Part shown: positions 7,819 to 14,656 of the stretch, piece by piece | Numbering within the stretch: position 1 is the first letter of the stretch | How the letters are laid out: every line of letters starts with the position of its first letter | Virus record (IMG/VR): IMGVR_UViG_3300022591_000012 | Location: 1 to 54,453 of that record | DNA: 54,453 nt | DNA from: a virus | Reading direction: 5' to 3' (one strand) | Notes under the pieces: model-generated | What the model was told of the DNA's origin: nothing | Databases searched by the model: none | What the model saw: the letters and a program-made list of their open reading frames with translations, nothing else | Position numbers and translations under genes: made by a program

Positions 7819-8001
7819 TCACTCATCGGCCGCAGCCTCCGTCAATTCGTCCCGGATTTCGCGCCAATCTAGCCTGTCCATGTTGAGCGCCCGGCAGCAC
7901 TGCCCTTCCGACAAGACGCCCTCGTTGTGCAAGCGCACGATCAAGCTAAGCGCCAAGATCAACCGACTGTCTTCGGTGGTCTCGGATTTAGCGTTCGGCA
8001 T
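7819..8001 (-). CDS. Hypothetical protein (60 aa)
   Basis: Last gene of the leftward 9.9-7.8 kb operon, 3 nt after its upstream neighbour. The product is a small helical protein whose middle (LILALSLIVRLHNEGVLSE) and end (WREIRDELTE) could form a helical hairpin. No family recognised. Confidence 0.55.
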   Translation of the reverse strand: MPNAKSETTEDSRLILALSLIVRLHNEGVLSEGQCCRALNMDRLDWREIRDELTEAAADE

Positions 8002-8004
8002 GTT

Positions 8005-8241
8005 TCACACCCTCAAAAAAGCATCTGCCTGATCGTAGAAACGGTTGTGCACGGCGCCTTCCAGTTCGATCTTCTGGCGTTCGATCTCACCGTGCAACCG
8101 CTCGATCTCTGCCTTGAGTTCCGCCACCGCCTCGGCCGGCGTCGTGTCGCTGTCTTCGATGCCGAGGGCGCGGATCACCGCGTCAAGGTCATTGGCGTCG
8201 GAGAGCGGGACGGCCGTGGTTATGGATTTGTCAGTTGCCAT
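8005..8241 (-). CDS. Coiled-coil hypothetical protein (78 aa)
   Basis: The C-terminal half (AEAVAELKAEIERLHGEIER and onward) has a clear heptad pattern, so a coiled coil is likely and the protein probably oligomerises or binds a partner. It overlaps the upstream gene by 11 nt. Function unknown. Confidence 0.6.
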   Translation of the reverse strand: MATDKSITTAVPLSDANDLDAVIRALGIEDSDTTPAEAVAELKAEIERLHGEIERQKIELEGAVHNRFYDQADAFLRV

Positions 8242-8701
8242 GTTCGTTCACCCCAGGAAGTTGCAGCAACGCGATGATGGCTTCCGCCTGGTCGCGCCGG
8301 ATCATGAAGCCTCCACCCTCGGATGGATGGACCGCCTTGATGTCCAAGCCGTTCAGCTTGCACCAGTTCGGCATGGCCGCATGGTAGCGGATGGTGATGT
8401 CCTCCAGAGGACCGGCAGGGATGATGCCAGCCGCTGCCTGTTCCTTACGCCAGCCGATCCGCCACCGGGCGCGTCGATCCTCCCGCCCATAGTCCGGCGC
8501 CTTACACGGGAACCCCGCCTTATATTCGGCGCGTCCGAACGCCTCTGCTTCCTCACCAGAGGGCGGCCACGCGGTGGTTTGGACCGCCCGCTCCGCCAGC
8601 GGTTTCCGCGGGCAATTTGGGTAATCACCGCACGGCTCTGCTGCGCCGACGAAGGAGCGGCAGATGCAGGTTTCGGTGGTGGTACTGGGATCACTCGGCA
8701 T
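8231..8701 (-). CDS. Cys-containing protein with RMF-like segment (156 aa)
   Basis: Start at 8701 chosen because it follows the neighbouring gene with an 11-nt overlap; a longer frame to 8836 would run through that gene. The N-terminus has several cysteines (TCICRS, CGDYPNCPRK). The middle reads FGRAEYKAGFPCKAPDY, then RARWRIGWRKEQ. This pattern of an Arg/Ala helix, a G-x-P loop and W-x2-GW resembles the ribosome modulation factor-like motif seen in phage proteins (family resemblance only). The C-terminus (FMIRRDQAEAIIALLQLPG) is a separate helical segment. If RMF-like, it might bind ribosomes; this is weak inference. Confidence 0.55.
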   Translation of the reverse strand: MPSDPSTTTETCICRSFVGAAEPCGDYPNCPRKPLAERAVQTTAWPPSGEEAEAFGRAEYKAGFPCKAPDYGREDRRARWRIGWRKEQAAAGIIPAGPLEDITIRYHAAMPNWCKLNGLDIKAVHPSEGGGFMIRRDQAEAIIALLQLPGVNEHGN

Positions 8702-8879
8702 TTTCTGCGCCCTCATCGCACTGGCCTTCCCGCTCGCATTTGCACGTGCCGCCACACCAACCGCACCATGCGGGTTCCGGAAGATCGTAGTGGGGGTCAG
8801 GGTCAGGCGGGGTGGTTTCGGGTTGGGGGTTGACATCTTTCAGCGACTCCTGGGCGGTGGTTTTCAGATCGTCGCTCAT
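8691..8879 (-). CDS. Acidic, Cys-rich small protein (62 aa)
   Basis: N-terminal MSDDLKTTAQESLKD helix, then a Pro/Asp-rich linker, then WCGWCGGTCKCE, a compact cysteine cluster that could hold zinc. It overlaps the upstream gene by ATGA (8876-8879) and the next gene by 11 nt. No family recognised. Confidence 0.55.
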   Translation of the reverse strand: MSDDLKTTAQESLKDVNPQPETTPPDPDPHYDLPEPAWCGWCGGTCKCEREGQCDEGAENAE

Positions 8880-9103
8880 ATTGACACCTTCTTTCCCGTC
8901 CCCGGAAACGTGGCGATATCGCCGCTACCGTCGAGGCGCTGGACCTTGCATCTGTCGCCAAGGGCAACGGCAGCCTGAAAGCGCCACAGCGCCTCGCCCT
9001 CGCTGCAATCCACGGTGCGGTATTCCGTCGCCGGATCGCCGAACACGACGCGGCACATTGCGCACTGATCAACCTCGGCCGCAATCAGGGTTGTCTCGCT
9101 CAT
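8876..9103 (-). CDS. Hypothetical protein (75 aa)
   Basis: Coupled at both ends by ATGA overlaps. Contains a CAMC pair and a predicted beta-rich C-terminus ending in GDIATFPGTGKKVSI. No family recognised. Confidence 0.6.
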   Translation of the reverse strand: MSETTLIAAEVDQCAMCRVVFGDPATEYRTVDCSEGEALWRFQAAVALGDRCKVQRLDGSGDIATFPGTGKKVSI

Positions 9104-9516
9104 GTCGACTCCTTCCGTTCTGCGCGCTGATCCGTAGCAACCATATCCCGGATTTCCCGCCTATCCGCATCAGGCAACATTTGCGCAGCATGCAGCAGCG
9201 GCACATCCAGTGCCAAGAATATCGCGCTTCTCAGCGCCCGGACTTCCGGCGACGCGGCAAGGTATTCGTCTACTGTCGATTGGCCGAGCCGGATTGCGCG
9301 CTTCATCGCCTCATAGACAATGCGCAAATCAGCCCGCCGGACAGAAACGCGATCCCGGTCCTGTTCTTCGGCTTGGTCCATTATGTTGTTGATGGCCGCG
9401 GCGCGTTGCTCGGGAGTAAGGTTTTCAGCCTCCGGTCCCCACGACACATGCGCGCTGACAACGCGAGACTCATTCAGTCGCGCCAGCAGTCGGTCTTGTT
9501 CTGGTGCTTCGCTCAC
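9100..9516 (-). CDS. Hypothetical helical protein (138 aa), GTG start
   Basis: The GTG start at 9516 overlaps the upstream stop as GTGA and is preceded by GGAGGAAGAA, an almost perfect SD. Longer upstream frames would read through that gene. The product is acidic and helical (LTPEQRAAAINNIMDQAEEQ; YEAMKRAIRLGQSTVDEYL) with no recognised family. Same start cassette as the next gene upstream. Confidence 0.65.
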   Translation of the reverse strand: MSEAPEQDRLLARLNESRVVSAHVSWGPEAENLTPEQRAAAINNIMDQAEEQDRDRVSVRRADLRIVYEAMKRAIRLGQSTVDEYLAASPEVRALRSAIFLALDVPLLHAAQMLPDADRREIRDMVATDQRAERKEST

Positions 9517-9731
9517 TTCTTCCTCCGTGCCGGCGCCGCCAATTCCATAGCCCGATCGTAAGCCGCCAACTGACGAGCGGCCTCCGCTTTGCACAGGTCT
9601 ATCACCTTGTCGGCAGTCCGCTTTCCCCTCTGTGTATAGACGAGTCCACTTTCCATTAAGATGATAACGGCGTGAAAAACATTGAGGTCTGTATGCGCTT
9701 TAGCTGCGGCAAGTGCCGGGGATTCTTTCAC
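9513..9731 (-). CDS. Hypothetical protein (72 aa), GTG start
   Basis: Starts with GTG at 9731 overlapping the RHH gene stop (GTGA), with SD GGAGGAAGAA. The product is a helical protein (LNVFHAVIILMESGLVYTQRG) ending LAAPARRKK. That C-terminal ARRKK is shared with the upstream RHH protein because both gene ends encode the next gene's SD. Function unknown. Confidence 0.65.
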   Translation of the reverse strand: MKESPALAAAKAHTDLNVFHAVIILMESGLVYTQRGKRTADKVIDLCKAEAARQLAAYDRAMELAAPARRKK

Positions 9732-9907
9732 TTCTTCCTCCGTGCCGGTGCCGCAGGCTTCGGCAACCATCCTCCATCCACCAGCCATGCAATGACCGCC
9801 TTCCGGACGATCAGCGACATCGACCACTCATGGTGCGCCGCGGCTTTCGCTAGCGCCTCATGCTCGGGCGGTTCCAAGCGGAACCCCGTGACTGCTTTCT
9901 TTGCCAT
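9728..9907 (-). CDS. Ribbon-helix-helix-type DNA-binding protein (59 aa)
   Basis: Begins MAKKAVTGFRLEPPEHEALA, a short basic strand (AVTGFRLEP) followed by two helices (HEALAKAAAHHEWSM; SLIVRKAVIAWLVDGG). This is the Arc/MetJ/CopG ribbon-helix-helix layout and usual size, and it ends in a basic PARRKK tail. As the promoter-proximal gene of the leftward operon it probably autoregulates the promoter at 9914-9942, where two TTGACG direct repeats could be its operator. The family call rests on pattern and size, not on a search. Confidence 0.6.
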   Translation of the reverse strand: MAKKAVTGFRLEPPEHEALAKAAAHHEWSMSLIVRKAVIAWLVDGGWLPKPAAPARRKK

Positions 9908-9913
9908 GCAGGG

Positions 9914-9942
9914 ACCATAGCGATTCCGTCAACGCGCGTCAA
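9914..9942 (-). promoter_or_regulatory. Leftward sigma70-like promoter with duplicated TTGACG
   Basis: On the minus strand, TTGACG (9942-9937), a 17-bp spacer and TATGGT (9919-9914), 6 bp before the RHH gene ATG. A second TTGACG (9932-9927) lies in the spacer, 10 bp from the first (one helical turn), so it may be a repressor half-site pair. The transcript would be leaderless or nearly so. Confidence 0.6.
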
Positions 9943-10004
9943 CATTGTTGTTGCGTTTATCGGCGGGGCGGGGTATGGATGGCGAAGCGAAACAGGAGAT
10001 CGAG

Positions 10005-10295
10005 ATGCCCCGAATGCCTACATCAAAACCCCCGCGCCTCGGTGACGCGCCGATCGAACAGAAGCACCGTGAGGCCATGAACGCGGTTGCCGCCTCGCTG
10101 GACGAGGTGTTCAACGGCACCAAGCGCGGCCATGACCGCGATACCGGGTTTGTCCTGCTGGTGTTCCCGTTCGGCGCCAAGGACGGCCGGTGCAATTACA
10201 TTTCGAACGGCGCGGATCGGCGCGACATCATCGTAATGATGAAAGAGCAGATCGCCCGGTTTGAGGGACAGGCTGACGTGAGCGGTCGCGCGTGA
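10005..10295 (+). CDS. Hypothetical protein (96 aa)
   Basis: Start at 10005 chosen for the AGGAG located 8 nt upstream; an in-frame start at 9945 would overlap the divergent promoter region. Sequence features are EQKHREAMNAVAASLDEVFN (helix) and TGFVLLVFPFGAKDGRCNYI (strands), then an RDIIVMMKEQIARFEG helix. This short alpha-beta protein pattern is common among phage hypothetical proteins. Function unknown. Confidence 0.65.
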   Translation: MPRMPTSKPPRLGDAPIEQKHREAMNAVAASLDEVFNGTKRGHDRDTGFVLLVFPFGAKDGRCNYISNGADRRDIIVMMKEQIARFEGQADVSGRA

Positions 10296-10322
10296 CGAAA
10301 CCACGTCCAAACGGAGGCTCAC

Positions 10323-10571
10323 ATGTGCCGGCGCGGCCACTATTGGGATGACGGGAAGCCAGCCCACAACTGCGAAATATGCGGAGCGTCATTCACGCAG
10401 GCCGACGAGGCTACGCTGCCCGAGGCGGTCTGCGACGACGGCCGGGAGGGTCGGTTCTGCCCGTCGTGCCGTTGCGATCTGGTTGAGGACTGGCCGTCAG
10501 AGGATTGCGCGGAGACGGAACTGGAACAGGTCGCTGAGTGGCGATTGAAACACGCCGCCGCGGCGGCATAG
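10323..10571 (+). CDS. Zinc-finger hypothetical protein (82 aa)
   Basis: CEICG and CPSCRC give two CxxC knuckles about 30 residues apart, likely one zinc site. The C-terminus (AETELEQVAEWRLKHAAAAA) is helical. GGAGG lies 5 nt upstream of the ATG. No family recognised. Confidence 0.6.
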   Translation: MCRRGHYWDDGKPAHNCEICGASFTQADEATLPEAVCDDGREGRFCPSCRCDLVEDWPSEDCAETELEQVAEWRLKHAAAAA

Positions 10572-10593
10572 CAAACGGACGAAGGAAAGAACG

Positions 10594-10908
10594 ATGGCAA
10601 CTGTGACAATTGATGGACGCTCGTTTTCGGGCCGGTCTGTCTCAATCATCAACGGGCGCGTCATCATTGATGGCGTCGCCCAAGGCGGAACCTTATCCGG
10701 CGTAGTCGAGATCAAAATCACGGAAGGCGTGCTTGCTGAACTGAAGACCGACGCCTCGGTATCATGCGGGTCGGTGACAGGTAACGTTTCAGCAGGCGGT
10801 AGCGTCAACTGTGATCGTGTCGGCGGCAGCGTGACAGCCGGCGGTTCGGTGAACTGCGATGATGTCGGCGGATCGGTTTCGGCTGGCGGCAGCGTGCGTC
10901 ACGGCTGA
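10594..10908 (+). CDS. Beta-repeat protein (GGSV repeats, 104 aa)
   Basis: The C-terminal half is built from short units of the form SVxCDxVGGSVxAGG, repeated about three times after residue 55. This gives alternating polar/Val positions typical of a right-handed beta-helix or bactofilin-like stack. The N-terminal half (ATVTIDGRSFSGRSVSIING) is also strand-rich. Repeats are visible in the DNA as near-identical blocks within 10760-10905, so copy number may vary between relatives. A polymerising or surface role is possible but unproven. SD GAAGGAAAG. Confidence 0.65.
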   Translation: MATVTIDGRSFSGRSVSIINGRVIIDGVAQGGTLSGVVEIKITEGVLAELKTDASVSCGSVTGNVSAGGSVNCDRVGGSVTAGGSVNCDDVGGSVSAGGSVRHG

Positions 10909-10958
10909 ACATCAAACAGAGGCGCGGTATCGCCTCCCCGACACACAAGGGAAAAACA

Positions 10959-11111
10959 ATGTTTACATTTTTCAAGTGGTTATGCGTCTTTATCGGCGCG
11001 CTGTTCCTGGCCTTTGTCGGCGCCTCGATGCTGGTTTTTCTCGCCAATGACTACCGCGACCAGATCGTCACACAGACCGTGCGGCAGGCGCAGCACTCGG
11101 CGCAGCAGTAG
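10959..11111 (+). CDS. Small single-pass membrane protein (50 aa)
   Basis: An N-terminal transmembrane helix (LCVFIGALFLAFVGASMLVF) follows a short basic segment, with a polar Gln-rich tail. AAGGGAAAAAC upstream is a usable SD. Last gene of the rightward mini-operon before the terminator at 11130. Size would allow a holin-like or superinfection-exclusion peptide, but position among early accessory genes gives no support for lysis. Confidence 0.6.
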   Translation: MFTFFKWLCVFIGALFLAFVGASMLVFLANDYRDQIVTQTVRQAQHSAQQ

Positions 11112-11129
11112 GAGTCTCCCCAAACGCAA

Positions 11130-11160
11130 AACGCCCGCTCGGATCGCTCCGGCGGGCGTT
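11130..11160. terminator. Bidirectional terminator between convergent operons
   Basis: AACGCCCGC (11130-11138) pairs with GCGGGCGTT (11152-11160). Reading leftward it is followed by TTGCGTTT, a good U-tract; reading rightward the tract is weak (CTGCTGTCT). It probably ends the leftward 14.7-11.2 kb array and perhaps also the 10-11.1 kb operon. Confidence 0.7.
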
Positions 11161-11167
11161 CTGCTGT

Positions 11168-11398
11168 CTATCTCGGCGCGCGGCGCTGCTTCCGCTTCGC
11201 CGCCGCTGCCACGTTCGCCGGCTCTAGCGCCCGGCGGCGTGCGGTTATCAGACGCGCCAACCGCTCTCGCCACTCGGCCTCTTTCCAGAGGTCCGCGGAC
11301 GAGAACTCCCGCCGCCCGTCCACGATCAAGGTCGGCCGCAACCCGGCGATCCGCCGCCTGAGCGTCGCGATCTCCCGGCGGATTTCCGCCAGTGTCAT
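11168..11398 (-). CDS. Basic helical hypothetical protein (76 aa)
   Basis: N-terminal LAEIRREIATLRRRIAGLRP is a basic coiled-coil helix, and the C-terminus is also Arg/Lys-rich (AAAKRKQRRAPR). A nucleic-acid-binding role is plausible. ATGA overlap with the upstream gene. Last gene of its array. Confidence 0.6.
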   Translation of the reverse strand: MTLAEIRREIATLRRRIAGLRPTLIVDGRREFSSADLWKEAEWRERLARLITARRRALEPANVAAAAKRKQRRAPR

Positions 11399-11586
11399 TC
11401 GGTTGGCTTTGGCGATGGTGGTTCAGCAGGCGCCGGCATCGGCGGGTAGACCGTGCCGCCCGCATCCCGGATCGCCGCGCCGGCCTTCAGCAGCGCGAAA
11501 AGCGTCCGAGTGCCGGGCGTGGCTCGAAATGCCGCGTCCGCGGTTTTCAGCGCGGCAAACATTCCGGGGAAATCAACATCGCTCAT
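11395..11586 (-). CDS. Hypothetical protein (63 aa)
   Basis: Start at 11586 (MSDVDFPGMFAAL) is preferred over 11640 because GGGAG lies upstream and the longer frame would cross the stem of the intra-operon terminator. Proline-rich C-terminus (VYPPMPAPAEPPSPKP). Function unknown. Confidence 0.5.
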   Translation of the reverse strand: MSDVDFPGMFAALKTADAAFRATPGTRTLFALLKAGAAIRDAGGTVYPPMPAPAEPPSPKPTE

Positions 11587-11601
11587 CCGGCACACGCTCC
11601 C

Positions 11602-11638
11602 AAAAAATCGACATCGCCGCTTTTTTGACGGCGCTGTC
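11602..11638 (-). terminator. Intrinsic terminator or attenuator inside the leftward array
   Basis: On the minus strand, GACAGCGCCG (11638-11629) pairs with CGGCGATGTC (11619-11610) with one mismatch and a 9-nt loop, followed by TTTTTT (11607-11602). It separates the gene at 11671-12036 from the last two genes, which would then be expressed by read-through or an unseen promoter. Confidence 0.6.
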
Positions 11639-11670
11639 AATGGGAGATTGAATGATGTATATCGTTGGAA

Positions 11671-12036
11671 CTAACCCGAGTTTACTGCTGCCCGCACCGC
11701 AGCCTCAAGCGCGGCCATGGCGGATTTGTGGTCCGCATGCCCGTGCGAACTGTAATCCACGAAGTTCATGCCGACAGCATCCCACTTCCATTTCTCATCG
11801 CCTGCGACAGCGCAGATCGAGCCGACATGGACGTGGTATGCACCCATGTACAGATCACAGTTTCCGTTGTATTGATTTTTGTATAGCAGCGGCAGCGTAA
11901 CGGACTGGGCCGCCACCGCATCCCGGCGGTGGAACTCGGCCATGATCTCTCCGGCGGTTCCGTTCGGCGTGCGGCAGGCGGACGCGTAGTGCCGTGCCAA
12001 CTCCGCCAGCTTCATCGTATTCAGGTCGTTGTCCAT
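11671..12036 (-). CDS. Hypothetical protein (121 aa)
   Basis: Helical N-terminus (MKLAELARHYASACRTPNGT) and a second domain with aromatic strands (YNGNCDLYMGAYHVHVG, KWKWDAVGMNFVDYSSHGHA). The upstream junction GAGGACTGAGCCATG carries the SD inside the previous gene's end, a cassette repeated at 12665 and 12931. No family recognised. Confidence 0.6.
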   Translation of the reverse strand: MDNDLNTMKLAELARHYASACRTPNGTAGEIMAEFHRRDAVAAQSVTLPLLYKNQYNGNCDLYMGAYHVHVGSICAVAGDEKWKWDAVGMNFVDYSSHGHADHKSAMAALEAAVRAAVNSG

Positions 12037-12039
12037 GGC

Positions 12040-12243
12040 TCAGTCCTCCATTCGGGGCATCGTCCACCCCTCAAGTTCCGCGATCTCCGACACTCGTTTC
12101 CAGTAGCCGCCCCGGAAGTCGTCGCTGTCCCCCGGCGATGGCCGGTTCTGCGGGTGGCTGAACCAATCGGCCGGTTGCACATCGGCCGGTCGCTGCTCCG
12201 AAACCGAACTGGCGCGGTTATAGCCGGCGTTGAACTGCGTCAT
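12040..12243 (-). CDS. Hypothetical protein (67 aa)
   Basis: Polar product with aromatic-rich WFSHPQN and FRGGYWKRVSEIAELEGWTM segments. ATGA overlap with the upstream gene. Function unknown. Confidence 0.55.
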   Translation of the reverse strand: MTQFNAGYNRASSVSEQRPADVQPADWFSHPQNRPSPGDSDDFRGGYWKRVSEIAELEGWTMPRMED

Positions 12244-12665
12244 TGGTCAGCCTCCCCTTCCGGTACTTCCGGCAAATCCTCGATCTGTCCAGGCAGTTCG
12301 GACGGGTCGAACTCGTCATACGGCGGATCGGGGAAGTCGAAATCCTCGCCTTCCAGCGCCTCGGCAGTCCGGGTCCATGCCTCGGCCCATTCAGATGCGG
12401 CGCGGCCTTTGTCGCCCTCCTGCCACTTGTCGGACTTGCCGCCGATCTCCGACTCTGCATCTTCTGCAATTCCGGCGACAAACTCGCGGGCTTCCTCCAA
12501 AGCGCCGTTGTATTCGCCCAGGGCCTCGCGAAACTGGTCATTGAGTGCGGCCAGGCCATCGGCATAAGCCGTTCTGGCGGCAACGTAGGCATCGCTTGCG
12601 CGGCGCAGCGAGGCGGTGATGTCGTCGCGCTCCTTGGACTGCGCTCGGGTCAGTTTCAGGGTCAT
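12240..12665 (-). CDS. Acidic coiled-coil protein (141 aa)
   Basis: The N-terminal two thirds is a long helix (RAQSKERDDITASLRRASDA; FREALGEYNGALEEAREFVA) and the last 40 residues are strongly acidic (EGEDFDFPDPPYDEFDPSEL). The acidic tail could mimic DNA or bind a basic host protein; this is a hypothesis only. Overlaps the upstream gene by ATGA. Confidence 0.6.
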   Translation of the reverse strand: MTLKLTRAQSKERDDITASLRRASDAYVAARTAYADGLAALNDQFREALGEYNGALEEAREFVAGIAEDAESEIGGKSDKWQEGDKGRAASEWAEAWTRTAEALEGEDFDFPDPPYDEFDPSELPGQIEDLPEVPEGEADQ

Positions 12666-12931
12666 GGCTCAAACCTCTCGAACGCGTCACTCATCACATC
12701 CCGAACCCGCCGGATCGCGTTATTCCACCCGGCGGAATACACAGCGACATGCTCGGGTGCCGTCGCGCTGGTGTCCGGCGGCAGGTTCCCGGCCAGGACA
12801 CGGGAAGTCAACCGCGTGACCGTATCTCGGTACCCGCAGCATTTCGTCACCAGTTGCCCAATTGCTTCGGATAGGTCGTCGGACGCAGCGAGGCGGTTGC
12901 CCTCGGGGTCTCGGATTTCGATTAGGGCCAT
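12662..12931 (-). CDS. Hypothetical protein (89 aa)
   Basis: Short N-terminal strand (ALIEIRDPEGNRLAA), then a helical region ending AGWNNAIRRVRDVMSDAFER. The upstream junction GAGACCTGAGCCATG supplies an SD in the previous gene's last codons. Function unknown. Confidence 0.6.
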   Translation of the reverse strand: MALIEIRDPEGNRLAASDDLSEAIGQLVTKCCGYRDTVTRLTSRVLAGNLPPDTSATAPEHVAVYSAGWNNAIRRVRDVMSDAFERFEP

Positions 12932-12934
12932 GGC

Positions 12935-13213
12935 TCAGGTCTCCCCGCATGCATCGGCAATCGCCCGCAACATCCGCTCGTCATCAACCCGCGCCTTCTC
13001 GGCCAGATGGGCGTGAAACAGCATCACTTGTGCCAGATCTGTGAGCGCGTTCCCGAATGTCAGCAGAGCAACCGTTGATTCCAGCGTGGGGGTCTCAGAA
13101 AACCCCTTCTCCCTGCCGATGCGGGCAAGATAGTGCACAAGCGACATATGCTCATCGGCAAGGCTTTTCATTTCGGCGATTTCGGCGGGGTTGATTTTTG
13201 GTTTGCGTGCCAT
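12935..13213 (-). CDS. Hypothetical helical protein (92 aa)
   Basis: Basic start (MARKPKINPAEIAEMKSLAD) followed by mostly helical sequence (LVHYLARIGREKGF; VMLFHAHLAEKARVDDERML). GAAGGGA upstream. No family recognised. Confidence 0.6.
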   Translation of the reverse strand: MARKPKINPAEIAEMKSLADEHMSLVHYLARIGREKGFSETPTLESTVALLTFGNALTDLAQVMLFHAHLAEKARVDDERMLRAIADACGET

Positions 13214-13234
13214 TGGTCTGGTATCCCTTCGGTG

Positions 13235-13465
13235 TCAGTAAACGGGTTGCAAATGCGCAGCCTGCCACGGGCAGCGCGGCGCGTCCGCGAACGGGACAAA
13301 CCGCGTCACGTCATTCAGCTTCAAGCCATGCTTTGCGGTGCAGACAAGATCATTGTTGATGCGCCCAAGCCATGAGCCGTCCGGGTTTACCGCGACGCAC
13401 TCGGCCCACGGCGTTTCTCCGGGTAGCCAGACTTTTACGGTTTCGCCGATCTTTGGCGTGGTCAT
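13235..13465 (-). CDS. Small beta-barrel-like hypothetical protein (76 aa)
   Basis: KIGETVKVWLPGETPWAECV then NPDGSWLGRINNDLV suggests an SH3- or KOW-like beta barrel, a frequent phage small-protein fold. Start at 13465 is supported by the AACCGGAG leader 8 nt upstream; the longer frame to 13540 would cover the preceding gene. Function unknown. Confidence 0.6.
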   Translation of the reverse strand: MTTPKIGETVKVWLPGETPWAECVAVNPDGSWLGRINNDLVCTAKHGLKLNDVTRFVPFADAPRCPWQAAHLQPVY

Positions 13466-13488
13466 CGTCGTGTCTCCGGTTCGTGGTA

Positions 13489-13776
13489 TCAGGCAGTCCA
13501 GCCAAGCCGCGCCGCAATAATGGTCACGCGCGGGTCGCACATATCCCCGCCGAGCCGGTAGGGCGGGTCCTCAAGCCCGTGCTCAATGCAGAGCAGCGCC
13601 CGACCCATGTGACAACAGGCGTCAGCCATGGTGGCGTCTGTCTTGACGATCGCGAGCAGCAGGGGGTCAGGCGCCTCGTCGTCGGCCGTCGTGTTGTCGA
13701 TCGCCCACTGAGCGTACTCACGAATTAGCTTGGCGGTTTCGACGGCCGGGATTGTGTGGTTGAGCGTGCTAGGCAT
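13489..13776 (-). CDS. Hypothetical protein (95 aa)
   Basis: Helical protein with clustered cysteines (ADACCHMGRALLCIEHG) and a C-terminal DPRVTIIAARLGW. GAGGTAACG is the SD. The gap above it holds the GCCGGGC/GCCCGGC hairpin cassette. Function unknown. Confidence 0.6.
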   Translation of the reverse strand: MPSTLNHTIPAVETAKLIREYAQWAIDNTTADDEAPDPLLLAIVKTDATMADACCHMGRALLCIEHGLEDPPYRLGGDMCDPRVTIIAARLGWTA

Positions 13777-13803
13777 GATCGTTACCTCGTTGTTGGGGTG
13801 TTA

Positions 13804-13822
13804 GCCGGGCGCGTGGCCCGGC
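13804..13822 (-). repeat. Intergenic hairpin of the leftward cassette (copy 1)
   Basis: GCCGGGC (13804-13810), loop GCGTG, GCCCGGC (13816-13822): a perfect 7-bp stem between the stop of the 14226 gene and the SD of the 13776 gene. Other copies lie at 14246-14266, 18448-18465, 18879-18892, 19252-19269 and 19564-19579. Confidence 0.7.
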
Positions 13823-13830
13823 GGGTTGGG

Positions 13831-14226
13831 TTAGGCGGCTTCTTCGATTGCCTTGCGTTCCGCCTCTTGCATGACTTCCCGCGCCTTCGTGCATATGTTG
13901 TCCTCAACACATCTGGCCTCGCCATCGGCCTCGGCCTGGGCGCTTACGTATGCATTAAGGCCAGATTCATCGTCCAAATCGTAATCAGATTGGTCGATGT
14001 CGTCCGGGGTGACGTGGACGGAGATGTCGTGATGTTGGGGGTCGCATTCCGGCGGCGCAAACTTAACCGTGATTCTATCGTCATCGGTGAAGTATCCGAA
14101 CTCGGCATCAAGAGCCGCCTCGACGGCATCTTTGACCGCCTCGTAAGCCTTGTCACAAGAGCAACCATCGACCTCGCCGATGGACATCTTGCTTAAAGTG
14201 GCTGTAATCTTGATCTGCTTTGCCAT
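13831..14226 (-). CDS. Acidic hypothetical protein (131 aa)
   Basis: Start at 14226 is 8 nt from CGGAG, whereas an ATG two codons upstream is too close. Features are a CSCDKAYEAVKDAVEAAL helix and an acidic middle (VTPDDIDQSDYDLDDES). The N-terminal KQIKITATLSKMSIGEV strand pair suggests an alpha-beta fold. Function unknown. Confidence 0.65.
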   Translation of the reverse strand: MAKQIKITATLSKMSIGEVDGCSCDKAYEAVKDAVEAALDAEFGYFTDDDRITVKFAPPECDPQHHDISVHVTPDDIDQSDYDLDDESGLNAYVSAQAEADGEARCVEDNICTKAREVMQEAERKAIEEAA

Positions 14227-14245
14227 TGTCATTACTCCGGTTTGA

Positions 14246-14266
14246 GCCGGGCGCGTGGCCGCCCGG
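14246..14266 (-). repeat. Intergenic hairpin of the leftward cassette (copy 2)
   Basis: CCGGGC (14247-14252) pairs with GCCCGG (14261-14266), between the 14286 gene end and the 14226 gene SD. It shares the AGCCGGGCGCGTGG core with copy 1. Confidence 0.65.
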
Positions 14267-14285
14267 TGGTGGGGTTAGGCGGAGG

Positions 14286-14501
14286 CTATTTTTCTACGCA
14301 CGCTGTCGAGCGTGATTCCATCGCCAGCACCGCGCGCTTGATCCTGTGCCACGCCGCATCGCTCATACCGTCGTATACCATCCTGACGGCGGCATGAATT
14401 ACCGCATCGCGTGCGGATGGATTACAATGGGGATTGCTGCACTGATCCAGCGACGTAGCGCCGCACGAGCAGGGCCACGGCACGGTGGCATCTTCGCTCA
14501 T
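14286..14501 (-). CDS. Cys-rich hypothetical protein (71 aa)
   Basis: N-terminal CSCGATSLDQCSNPHC suggests a zinc-binding knot, followed by a helical AVIHAAVRMVYDGMSDAAW segment. ATGA overlap with the upstream gene. Function unknown. Confidence 0.6.
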   Translation of the reverse strand: MSEDATVPWPCSCGATSLDQCSNPHCNPSARDAVIHAAVRMVYDGMSDAAWHRIKRAVLAMESRSTACVEK

Positions 14502-14656
14502 GCCACCACCTCTACCGTCACGCCGGGGTCTTTTCCAAAGTAGTTTCCGTAAATGGCGATCGCGGTCTTCATGGCAGATTCCTGATCCTTGCCCCGGACT
14601 GTTCCGAGGTATTTTCCAGCGGTGCTGGTGACTGAGAAGTTCTTGAGGATCGTCAT
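14498..14656 (-). CDS. Small hypothetical protein (52 aa)
   Basis: Promoter-proximal gene of the leftward array. Start at 14656 (MTILKNFSVTSTAGKYLGTV) follows CCGGAGAGACACG; a longer frame to 14719 would include the promoter. The product looks like a beta-beta-alpha-beta fold (GTVRGKDQESAMKTAIAIYG). Function unknown. Confidence 0.6.
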   Translation of the reverse strand: MTILKNFSVTSTAGKYLGTVRGKDQESAMKTAIAIYGNYFGKDPGVTVEVVA

